A stretch of DNA of 5,416 nucleotides from an uncultured Ruminococcus sp. Its GTDB lineage: Bacteria; Bacillota; Clostridia; Oscillospirales; Acutalibacteraceae. The translations under genes and the position numbers were made by a program. This document shows, in pieces, positions 1-5,416 of the stretch (the stretch's first letter is position 1; each line of letters starts with the position of its first letter). The notes under the pieces are model-generated. The model was not told where the DNA came from, made no database searches, and saw only the letters and a list, made by a program, of their open reading frames with translations. Location: positions 1 to 5,416 of the forward strand of contig CAJOHT010000134.1 of assembly GCA_905234305.1 (NCBI GenBank), read 5' to 3'.

Positions 1-867
1 TCCGTCAAGCTCACGCAGAAATCTCTCTGACGCATCAACATACTTCACGTTAAGGCCGAGAGACTCATATTCCTTCATGACAGCTTCGGGCTCATTGAGT
101 CGCATTAGGCCATGATTGACGAAAACGCACTGTAGCTTGTCGCCGATTGCCTTGTGAACGAGTACAGCCGAGACGCTCGAATCGACTCCCCCCGAAAGCC
201 CGCAGACAACCTTAGAGTCCCCGACGGATTCGCGGATTGCCGTTATGACATCGTTGACCCAGTCTGTGAGCTTCCAGTCGCCCGAACATTTACAGATGTT
301 GAAAATAAAGTTATAAAGAAGCTTATCGCCGTACTGTGAATGAGTTACCTCGGGGTGAAACTGAACCGCGTAAATATTTTCGCTTACATTCTCCATAGCG
401 GCTACAGGACAGTTTTTACTGTGTGCTGTTATGTCAAAACCCTCGGGAAGCTCACAAATCCTGTCGGTATGGCTCATCCAAACTACGCTGTCAGGAATAT
501 CCTTAAACAGGAGGCTGTCGTTTTTGTCAACTTTTATATCGATTTTACCGTACTCGCGGGTATCGGCGGTTTCCACTTTACCACCCTTCATCCAGCATAT
601 AAGCTGGCAGCCGTAGCAAATACCCAGTACGGGAATGCCGAGACTTAGAATCTCCTTATCATAATGAGGAGAGTTCATATCATATACAGAATTTGGACCG
701 CCCGTAAAAATTATACCTTTATAATTCTCCGCTTTAATCTCCTCAAGACTCACTGTATAGGGTTTAATCTCAGCGTAGACATTATTATCACGCACACGGC
801 GCGCTATAAGCTGGTTATACTGTCCGCCAAAATCAAGGACAAGAATTTTTTCTTTAACGCTTTCCAT
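1..867 (-). CDS. guaA: GMP synthase (glutamine-hydrolysing), N-terminal 289 codons, cut by the window edge
   Basis: GuaA amidates XMP to GMP using ATP and glutamine, the last step of the guanine branch, in the cytosol. I translated this frame by hand; it runs open from the ATG at 867 to base 1. The class I glutamine amidotransferase domain fills about residues 7-195. It shows the start VLDFGGQYNQLIARRVR, the nucleophile Cys84 in GICYGCQ, and the His171/Glu173 pair in FHPEV. The ATP pyrophosphatase domain begins near residue 200 with the PP-loop LSGGVDSSV (224-232). Full-length family members have about 510-520 residues, so the rest of the ATPase domain and the dimerisation domain lie outside the window. 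The start is supported by GGAG 7 nt upstream and by the expected N-terminus. It follows purA by 33 bp, so co-transcription is likely. Codon use shifts towards C/G-ending codons after about residue 195 (see findings). The identification is secure. Confidence 0.96.
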   Translation of the reverse strand, partial: MESVKEKILVLDFGGQYNQLIARRVRDNNVYAEIKPYTVSLEEIKAENYKGIIFTGGPNSVYDMNSPHYDKEILSLGIPVLGICYGCQLICWMKGGKVETADTREYGKIDIKVDKNDSLLFKDIPDSVVWMSHTDRICELPEGFDITAHSKNCPVAAMENVSENIYAVQFHPEVTHSQYGDKLLYNFIFNICKCSGDWKLTDWVNDVITAIRESVGDSKVVCGLSGGVDSSVSAVLVHKAIGDKLQCVFVNHGLMRLNEPEAVMKEYESLGLNVKYVDASERFLRELDG

Positions 868-870
868 ATG

Positions 871-878
871 CTCACTCC
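871..878 (-). promoter_or_regulatory. Ribosome binding site of guaA
   Basis: On the minus strand GGAG (878-875) stands 7 nt before the guaA ATG (867-865). The same bases belong to a two-codon reading frame, ATG GAG TGA (880-872), lying just upstream of the true start. The site supports the ATG at 867 over later candidates. Confidence 0.7.
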
Positions 879-900
879 ATTAAATTACCTAATACCTATA

Positions 901-2178
901 TTACCTGATTATTATATCCTCTCTTGCGGGGCCGTTAGATACTATACCGATATGCACACCTATTTCCTTTTCAGCAAACTCGATATACTCACGGCACTCC
1001 TTAGGAAGCTCGTCATAATTCTTAATTCCCGTAACGTCACACTTCCAGCCCTTGAGCTTTTTAAGAACGGGCTTACATCTTTTTAACTTAGTTGTACTCG
1101 GGAAATAATCTATAATCTCGCCGTCAAGCTCATAAGCTACGCACACGGGGATTTCATCAAGATAACCGAGCGCGTCGATTACCGTAAACGCTACGGTAGT
1201 AGCGCCCTGAACCTGACATCCGTAACGGCTGGCTACCAAATCAAGCCATCCCATTCTTCTCGGGCGTCCTGTTGTAGCTCCGTATTCTCCTCCGTCGCCT
1301 CCGCAGTTTCTCAGCTTATCGGCTTCCTCACCGAAGATTTCCGATACGAACTCGCCCGCTCCTACAGCGCTTGAGTACGCCTTTACAACGGTAATAACCT
1401 CTTTTATCTCATACGGCGGAATACCCGCGCCTACTGCGCCGTAGCCCGCTATCGTATTTGAGGAAGTGACCATCGGATAAATTCCGAAATCGGTATCCTT
1501 AAGAGAACCGAGCTGACCCTCAAGAAGTATATTCTTACCTTCGGAGATTGCTTTTCTTACGAATTGGAAGGAATCGCCTACATAGGGCGCTAAAAGCTCC
1601 TTGTACTCCATTAATTTATTAAAAATCTCGTCAACAGTTATTTCATCTTTATTGTAAAGCCCTTTTAAAGTAGCGTTTTTAAGCTCTACAGCATGGGAGA
1701 TTTTCTCCTTAAGACTATCCACATCATCATAAAGCTCATTTATCTGGAAGCCGATTTTACTGTATTTATCCGAATAAAACGGCGCGATACCGCTCTTGGT
1801 GGAGCCGAAGGAATTCTTGCCTAAGCGCTCCTCCTCGTAGCAGTCAAACGCAATATGGTAAGGCATAACAATCTGCGCTCTGTCGGAAATAAGCACCTGA
1901 GGCTTCGGGACTCCCCTTTCTTCAAGTTCCTTCATTTCCTTAACAAAGTTCTCGACGCTGAACGCTACGCCGTTGCCTATAACATTAACAATATTCTGAT
2001 GAAATACTCCTGAAGGAAGCTGGTGAAGCGCAAATTTACCATAGTTATTGATAATAGTATGTCCCGCGTTAGCTCCTCCCTGAAATCTTATTACAACGTC
2101 GCTGTCGTTGGCGAGTACGTCGGTAATTTTACCTTTACCTTCATCTCCCCAGTTAGCGCCTACAATAGCTTTTACCAT
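901..2178 (-). CDS. purA: Adenylosuccinate synthetase, divergent Clostridia-type variant
   Basis: PurA joins IMP and aspartate with GTP hydrolysis to make adenylosuccinate, the first step of the AMP branch, in the cytosol. The 425 residues match the usual bacterial length of about 430. Visible hallmarks are the N-terminal P-loop-like GDEGKGK (11-17), which includes the catalytic Asp12. Next come NAGHT (37-41) with the catalytic His40, YPMVTSSNT (234-242), and the Asp/IMP loop ATTGRPRRMGWLD (301-313). Several family motifs are altered. GSTKSGIAP (125-133) replaces the common GTTGRGIGP, GQLGSLKD (221-228) replaces GAQGTLLD, and TVID (332-335) replaces the TKLD guanine-recognition motif. From memory, Faecalibacterium-like Clostridia carry the same variant, so this looks like a clade form and not decay. 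The start is supported by GGAGG 7 nt upstream. It is separated from purB by 326 bp and closely followed by guaA. Its product is a PurB substrate. Confidence 0.96.
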   Translation of the reverse strand: MVKAIVGANWGDEGKGKITDVLANDSDVVIRFQGGANAGHTIINNYGKFALHQLPSGVFHQNIVNVIGNGVAFSVENFVKEMKELEERGVPKPQVLISDRAQIVMPYHIAFDCYEEERLGKNSFGSTKSGIAPFYSDKYSKIGFQINELYDDVDSLKEKISHAVELKNATLKGLYNKDEITVDEIFNKLMEYKELLAPYVGDSFQFVRKAISEGKNILLEGQLGSLKDTDFGIYPMVTSSNTIAGYGAVGAGIPPYEIKEVITVVKAYSSAVGAGEFVSEIFGEEADKLRNCGGDGGEYGATTGRPRRMGWLDLVASRYGCQVQGATTVAFTVIDALGYLDEIPVCVAYELDGEIIDYFPSTTKLKRCKPVLKKLKGWKCDVTGIKNYDELPKECREYIEFAEKEIGVHIGIVSNGPAREDIIIR

Positions 2179-2185
2179 TTTTAAT

Positions 2186-2190
2186 CCTCC
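2186..2190 (-). promoter_or_regulatory. Ribosome binding site of purA
   Basis: A perfect GGAGG on the minus strand lies 7 nt before the purA ATG (2178-2176). It fixes the start, and the resulting N-terminus (MVKAIVGANWGDEGKGK) is exactly what the family shows. Confidence 0.85.
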
Positions 2191-2248
2191 ACGTCATCAC
2201 TTACAGTTCCTATCTTAAATACATATCCCCTGTACGTTTTTAACACAA

Positions 2249-2328
2249 TGTCATCCTGAGTGAAGCGTAAGCGGAGTCGAAGGATCTTAAAATCCATCGG
2301 CAAGCTCGGGATGACAGCTTCGCTGTCA
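2249..2328. repeat. Palindromic dispersed-repeat-like element (REP/MITE type)
   Basis: The ends TGTCATCCTGAG (2249-2260) and CTCGGGATGACA (2305-2316) are inverted repeats matching at 11 of 12 positions. The core contains GGAGTCGAAGGATC (2272-2285), and GGAT (2282-2285) can pair with ATCC (2292-2295). I recall near-identical non-coding units, of the form TGTCATyCTGAG followed by GGAGTCGAAGrATCT, scattered through many bacterial genomes. On that basis I call it a dispersed repeat and not a gene-specific regulatory site. A further perfect hairpin (2312-2328) overlaps its right end. There is no transposase in the window, so any mobility would be in trans. It lies in the transcribed leader between purB and purA and could fold in the mRNA. 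Confidence 0.65.
2312..2328. repeat. Perfect 7-bp stem with a 3-nt loop
   Basis: TGACAGC (2312-2318), loop TTC, then GCTGTCA (2322-2328). On the minus strand, the direction of the genes, no T-run follows, so it is not a Rho-independent terminator for purB. On the plus strand it is followed by only GTTTT, and no plus-strand gene needs terminating. It is best read as the outer arm of the repeat element. Confidence 0.6.
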
Positions 2329-2368
2329 GTTTTGAATACATCGGATAAGTTCTGCGTTTGACTTTTTT

Positions 2369-2374
2369 ATTATA
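2369..2374 (-). promoter_or_regulatory. Possible -10 box of a purA promoter
   Basis: A perfect TATAAT lies on the minus strand in a very AT-rich patch (2363-2394), about 190 bp before the purA start. The hexamer 17 bp upstream, AGCAAT, is a poor match to TTGACA. If used, the transcript would start near 2362 and carry the palindromic repeat in its leader. The AT-richness makes a chance TATAAT plausible. Confidence 0.25.
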
Positions 2375-2407
2375 TATTTAACAAATTATTAATTGCTGAT
2401 TATTCTT

Positions 2408-2492
2408 CGGCAGGAGGTCGGTGCCAAATACCATAGCTTTACATATGCGCAGAACGATGTGAAACTCGTTCCCTGCTGACTACCGCCTGCTG
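2408..2492 (+). ncRNA. Candidate small structured RNA between purB and purA (orientation uncertain)
   Basis: Three nested sets of complementary arms lie here. The outer arm pairs CGGCAGG (2408-2414) with CCTGCTG (2486-2492). The middle arm pairs GTCGG (2417-2421) with CTGAC (2476-2480), or alternatively GGT (2416-2418) with ACC (2482-2484). The inner hairpin is GAACGA (2452-2457) with TCGTTC (2466-2471) around an 8-nt loop, extended by GCA (2449-2451) with TGC (2474-2476) across a two-base bulge. Two pairs, 2409/2491 and 2420/2477, are G.U in a plus-strand RNA but C.A mismatches in a minus-strand RNA. This mildly favours the plus strand. A TTGACT at 2358-2363 could be a plus-strand -35 box, but no good -10 follows. 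I compared it from memory with 6S, SRP, ZTP, guanine and PRPP RNAs and found no convincing match. It could also be the purB 3' untranslated region or the remains of another repeat. Confidence 0.3.
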
Positions 2493-2504
2493 TCTATTGT
2501 TTAA

Positions 2505-3933
2505 CTAAACGTTAATTTCCGCTTCTACACTGTCTATATCTTTATACTTCTCAAGTACGGGAGCGACTTCTTCGGCTAAAAAGTCCTCGGTCTGTTCCTT
2601 AGCTCTGCCCGTATACTTTTCAGGCTGAAGGATTTTCTCCAAATCATCTAAGGTTACGCCGAAAGCCTCATCATTCGCTATACGCTCAAGCAGGTCATTC
2701 TCTCCGCCTTCTTCCTTAATAACTCTGGAAGCCGCCATAGAATGCTGACGGATTTTCTCGTGGAGAACCTGACGGTCCGCGCCTCTAAATTTAACAGCGT
2801 CCATCATAATATTCTCGGTAGCCATAAACGGAAGCTCTTTTCTCAACCTAGCCTCAATAACCTTAGGATATACCACAAGTCCGTCAGCAACATTAGCATA
2901 AAGATTAAGAATCCCGTCAATAGCGAGGAAAGCCTCGGGAACGCTTAAGCGTTTATTTGCGCTGTCGTCAAGCGTACGCTCAAACCACTGAGTAGCGGAT
3001 GTAAAATATCCGTTAAGCACATCGGTCATAACATATCTTGAAAGCGAGCCTATTCTTTCGCTCCTCATAGGATTACGCTTATACGCCATAGCGGACGAGC
3101 CTATCTGATTCTTCTCGAACGGCTCCTCAACCTCTTTAAGGTGCTGAAGAAGTCTTATATCGTTCGAGAATTTAGACGCAGACTGCGCAATTCCCGCGAG
3201 AACATTCAAAAACTGGGAATCGACCTTACGGGAATACGGAAACGGCGAAACAGCCTTTATAGCCCATCTTATCGGCAATCTTTTTATCGAGAGCTTTGCA
3301 CTTCTCGTGATCACCCTCAAAAAGCTCTAAAAAGCTCGCCTGCGTACCCGTAGTACCCTTTGAGCCTAATAGCTTAGCCTTAGAAAGCTGATACTCTACA
3401 TCCTCTAAATCGAGGAGCAAATCCTGTATCCAGAGAGTCGCCCTTTTACCTACGGTAGTAGGCTGAGCGGGCTGAAAATGAGTAAAACCAAGAGTCGGCA
3501 AAGCCTTATACTCGTCAGCGAATTTTGAAAGATTACGAATAACGGTAACAAGTTTATTTCTCACTACCTTAAGAGCCTCGGTCATTATGATTATATCGGT
3601 GTTATCGCCTACATAACAGGAGGTAGCTCCGAGGTGGATTATTCCTTTAGCGTTAGGACACTGAACTCCGTAAGCGTAGACGTGACTCATAACATCGTGG
3701 CGTACGAGCTTCTCGCGCTCTACAGCTACCTCGTAATTAATATCATCCTTATGTTCCTTTAGCTCGTCGATCTGAGCCTGAGTTACAGGGAGTCCAAGCT
3801 CCATTTCAGCCTCGGCGAGCGCTATCCAAAGCCTTCTCCAAGTTCTGAATTTCATATCAGGAGAGAAAATATACTTCATCTCCTTACCCGAATAACGGGA
3901 TGACAACGGGCTTTCGTATACATTCTTAGCCAT
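2505..3933 (-). pseudogene. purB: Adenylosuccinate lyase, frameshifted by an apparent 8-nt deletion
   Basis: PurB removes fumarate from SAICAR and from adenylosuccinate, and so serves both IMP and AMP synthesis. The first frame (from 3933) gives 232 good residues: His84 in VMSHVYAYG, HLGATS (100-105) and the catalytic histidine in FTHFQPAQ (His152). It then reads V-F-P and stops at 3228-3226. The second frame picks up at Tyr-Ser-Arg-Lys (3236) and runs to the TAG at 2507-2505. It carries the fumarase-superfamily signature [11 protein letters not shown] with the catalytic serine. Only one base (3237) stands where the nine bases for Gly-Gln-Thr are expected. Restoring them gives 478 residues, the normal length of this PurB type. 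The lost glutamine corresponds to a substrate-binding residue in well-studied homologues. The start is fixed by GGAGG 6 nt upstream and by an 8-bp overlap with purF. Both halves remain well conserved, so the lesion is recent or an assembly error. Confidence 0.9.
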
Positions 3934-5413
3934 TTTCTTCCTCCTTTGAGGCACAATTATCTTTTTTATCATTAAAACTCATACCGCCGCGCTCCTTACC
4001 CTTCAAGGTCATTTTTGTGGTGGCAGCGGGGTAATTTCCGCTAAAGCAGGCGTCGCAATACCTGCCGTTACATTTAAAATCAAGCATTTCATCCAGCGAG
4101 TCGACAGGCAGATACGCTAGCGAGTCGGCTCCGCTGAGCCTGCAGATTTCGTCAATACTATGGTTTACGGCGATAAGCTCTCCGCGTGAAGGAATATCGG
4201 TACCGTAATAGCACGGCCATAAGAACGGAGGCGAACTTATACGCATATGAACCTCTTTAGCTCCCGCGGCTCTGAGCATATTGGTGATACGGTCTATAGT
4301 AGTACCTCGTACAATACTGTCGTCGATAACAACAACACGCTTGTCCTTGATCATATCGCCTATCGGGTTGAGCTTAATTCGCACAGAGTTCATACGGTCG
4401 CTTTGAGTCGGTTTTATAAAAGTACGCCCGATGTATCCGTTTTTAACTATACCCTTTTCATAAGGGATACCGCTTTCCTCGGAAAAACCGATAGCCGCGT
4501 CTATACCAGATTCGGGTACGCCGATTACTAAGTCGGCGTCAACGGGACTCTCTCTCGCTAAAATCCTGCCCGCCTGTTTTCTAGCCTCATATACGCTTAT
4601 TCCGTCTATGAAGCTGTCGGTACGGGCAAAGTAAATATACTCAAAAACACAAAGGCTTTTCCTGCGTTTTTCTTTAGGTTTAATACTTCTTATTCCGGTT
4701 TTATCGACAATTACAATCTCGCCCGCCTCAACATCACGGACATACTCGGCTCCGCAAGCGTCAAGCGCCGCAGACTCGCTCGCAAAAACTACCGAGTTAT
4801 TGTAACGTCCCATACAAAGCGGTCTGAAGCCGTGAGGATCTCTTGCGGCGATAAGTTTAGTCGGACTCATAACAAGCAGTGAATACGCTCCCTCGAGTTT
4901 ATCGAGCGCTTCTACAACCGCCTTTTCTACCGAACCCGAATAGATACGCTCGCGCGCTATCATATAACATATAACCTCGGAGTCGATAGTAGTCTGGAAG
5001 ATAGCTCCGCGCCTCTCAAGCTGTTTGCGGATTTCTACGGCATTCGTAAGATTTCCGTTATGAGCCACCGCCAAAGTACCTTTAATATAACGCATAACAA
5101 GCGGCTGCGCGTTTTCAAGCACAGAGCCGCCTGCTGTCGAATAACGGACATGGGAAACCGCCATCTGTCCGTTTAATGAGTCTAATACTGAATTATTAAA
5201 AACCTCGGTAACGAGTCCCATATCCTTATGGTAGTCCATTACGCCGTAATCGGATACAGCTATGCCGCAGCTTTCCTGTCCGCGGTGCTGCAGGGCAAGC
5301 AAGCCGTTATAACAAGCGTAGGCAGGATTAATCGAGCCGTCGCTATATATACCGAAAACTCCGCATTCCTCGTGGAGTCCTTCTTTTGGCAAATTATCAA
5401 AAGTAAAATTCAA
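3926..5413 (-). CDS. purF: Amidophosphoribosyltransferase (glutamine PRPP amidotransferase)
   Basis: PurF makes 5-phosphoribosylamine from PRPP and glutamine, the committed and feedback-controlled step of purine synthesis. The Ntn-hydrolase glutaminase domain begins at Cys17 in HEECGVFGIYS. Upstream residues would be a propeptide removed by self-cleavage, as in Bacillus PurF. LQHRGQES (41-48), SHVRYSTAG (87-95) and AHNGNLTN (117-124) follow. The phosphoribosyltransferase domain has the PRPP loop VVIDDSIVRGTT (361-372). Cysteines 255, 401, 453 and 456 match the [4Fe-4S] ligands of Bacillus PurF with a nearly constant offset. The 495 residues exceed the usual 460-480 because of a charged tail of about 33 residues after GNYP (459-462). 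The first possible start in the window is TTG at 5413. The frame is still open at base 5416, so the true start may lie outside. The stop overlaps the purB start by 8 bp, so translational coupling is likely. Confidence 0.95.
   Translation of the reverse strand: MNFTFDNLPKEGLHEECGVFGIYSDGSINPAYACYNGLLALQHRGQESCGIAVSDYGVMDYHKDMGLVTEVFNNSVLDSLNGQMAVSHVRYSTAGGSVLENAQPLVMRYIKGTLAVAHNGNLTNAVEIRKQLERRGAIFQTTIDSEVICYMIARERIYSGSVEKAVVEALDKLEGAYSLLVMSPTKLIAARDPHGFRPLCMGRYNNSVVFASESAALDACGAEYVRDVEAGEIVIVDKTGIRSIKPKEKRRKSLCVFEYIYFARTDSFIDGISVYEARKQAGRILARESPVDADLVIGVPESGIDAAIGFSEESGIPYEKGIVKNGYIGRTFIKPTQSDRMNSVRIKLNPIGDMIKDKRVVVIDDSIVRGTTIDRITNMLRAAGAKEVHMRISSPPFLWPCYYGTDIPSRGELIAVNHSIDEICRLSGADSLAYLPVDSLDEMLDFKCNGRYCDACFSGNYPAATTKMTLKGKERGGMSFNDKKDNCASKEEENG
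3940..3946 (-). promoter_or_regulatory. Ribosome binding site of purB, inside the end of purF
   Basis: AAGGAGG on the minus strand (3946-3940) lies 6 nt before the purB ATG (3933-3931). The site is inside the last purF codons, where it encodes the Lys-Glu-Glu of the tail. It selects this ATG over the in-frame upstream ATG at 3972, which would add 13 residues (MIKKIIVPQRRKK) not seen in the family. Confidence 0.85.
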
Positions 5414-5416
5414 TGG

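Larger units (their letters stand above)
2236..2340. repeat. Imperfect 12-bp direct repeats bracketing the palindromic element
   Basis: GTTTTTAACACA (2236-2247) and GTTTTGAATACA (2329-2340) match at 10 of 12 positions in the same orientation. They sit immediately outside the palindromic element, 1 bp from its left end and directly next to its right hairpin. This arrangement resembles a decayed target-site duplication left by insertion of a small mobile element. The sequence is AT-rich, so a chance match cannot be excluded. Confidence 0.4.

Noticed and set aside
154..1086. Plus-strand open frames opposite guaA and the end of purA (154-339, 340-648, 431-616, 664-1086)
   Set aside because: They lie wholly opposite well-identified minus-strand genes, have no ribosome binding site, and their proteins resemble no family.
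2312..2333. Rho-independent terminator
   Set aside because: The stem is good, but only four T follow it, on the plus strand, where no gene ends. On the gene strand no T-run follows.
2395..2500. Known riboswitch or RNA (ZTP, PRPP, guanine, T-box, 6S, SRP RNA)
   Set aside because: Only fragments resemble these, such as an ACCGCCTGC on the plus strand that recalls the end of the ZTP aptamer. The rest of each consensus is missing, and a plus-strand element would face no purine gene.
3226..3240. Programmed +1 ribosomal frameshifting in purB
   Set aside because: Any slip would still give a protein lacking the Gly-Gln-Thr motif, and there is no clear slippery sequence or stimulator. A deletion or assembly error explains the data better.
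2505..3320. A separate gene starting at 3320 for the C-terminal half of PurB
   Set aside because: The first residues (up to the Y-S-R-K) are out-of-frame translation of conserved PurB codons, there is no ribosome binding site, and the rest is plainly the second half of PurB.
2742..3353. Plus-strand open frames opposite purB (2742-2948 and 3141-3353)
   Set aside because: They are shadows of the purB coding strand with no start signals or recognisable protein.
3934..3972. Longer purB starting at 3972
   Set aside because: The extra 13 residues are not typical of PurB, and the strong AAGGAGG sits correctly for the ATG at 3933.
4247..4531. Plus-strand open frame opposite purF
   Set aside because: It is a shadow frame opposite the conserved phosphoribosyltransferase domain.

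Overview
The window is a run of purine nucleotide biosynthesis genes, all read on the minus strand. In transcription order they are purF (5413 to 3926), purB (3933 to 2505, broken by a frameshift), purA (2178 to 901) and the first 289 codons of guaA (867 to 1, cut by the window edge). Strong GGAGG-type ribosome binding sites, mid-40s percent GC, a Bacillus-type [4Fe-4S] PurF with a propeptide, a 478-residue-class PurB and a distinctive PurA variant all point to a low-to-mid GC Firmicute, most likely a gut Clostridia/Oscillospiraceae (Ruminococcus-like) organism. That placement is inference from protein flavour, not from a database search.

The genes fit together in one pathway. PurF makes phosphoribosylamine from PRPP and glutamine, the committed step. 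PurB acts twice, on SAICAR on the way to IMP and on adenylosuccinate on the way to AMP. PurA turns IMP into adenylosuccinate, the substrate of PurB. GuaA turns XMP into GMP. The block therefore holds the entry step and steps from both exit branches; guaB (IMP to XMP) is not in the window. purF and purB overlap by 8 bp, and purA and guaA are 33 bp apart, as in an operon.

The most consequential observation is in purB. The reading frame breaks near position 3237, exactly where the near-universal G-Q-T of the G-Q-T-Y-S-R-K motif should lie. One base stands where nine are expected, which fits an 8-nt deletion. Everything on both sides remains well conserved, so this is either a very recent mutation or an assembly/consensus error.

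The only long non-coding stretch is the 326 bp between purB and purA (2179-2504). It holds three things: a palindromic dispersed-repeat-like element (2249-2328) flanked by imperfect 12-bp direct repeats; an AT-rich patch with a perfect TATAAT on the minus strand; and a segment with nested complementary arms (about 2408-2492) that could be a small structured RNA, probably but not certainly on the plus strand. I saw no tRNA, rRNA, CRISPR array, transposase gene, known purine riboswitch or defence-type system. This is mostly ordinary housekeeping DNA with a few points worth checking.
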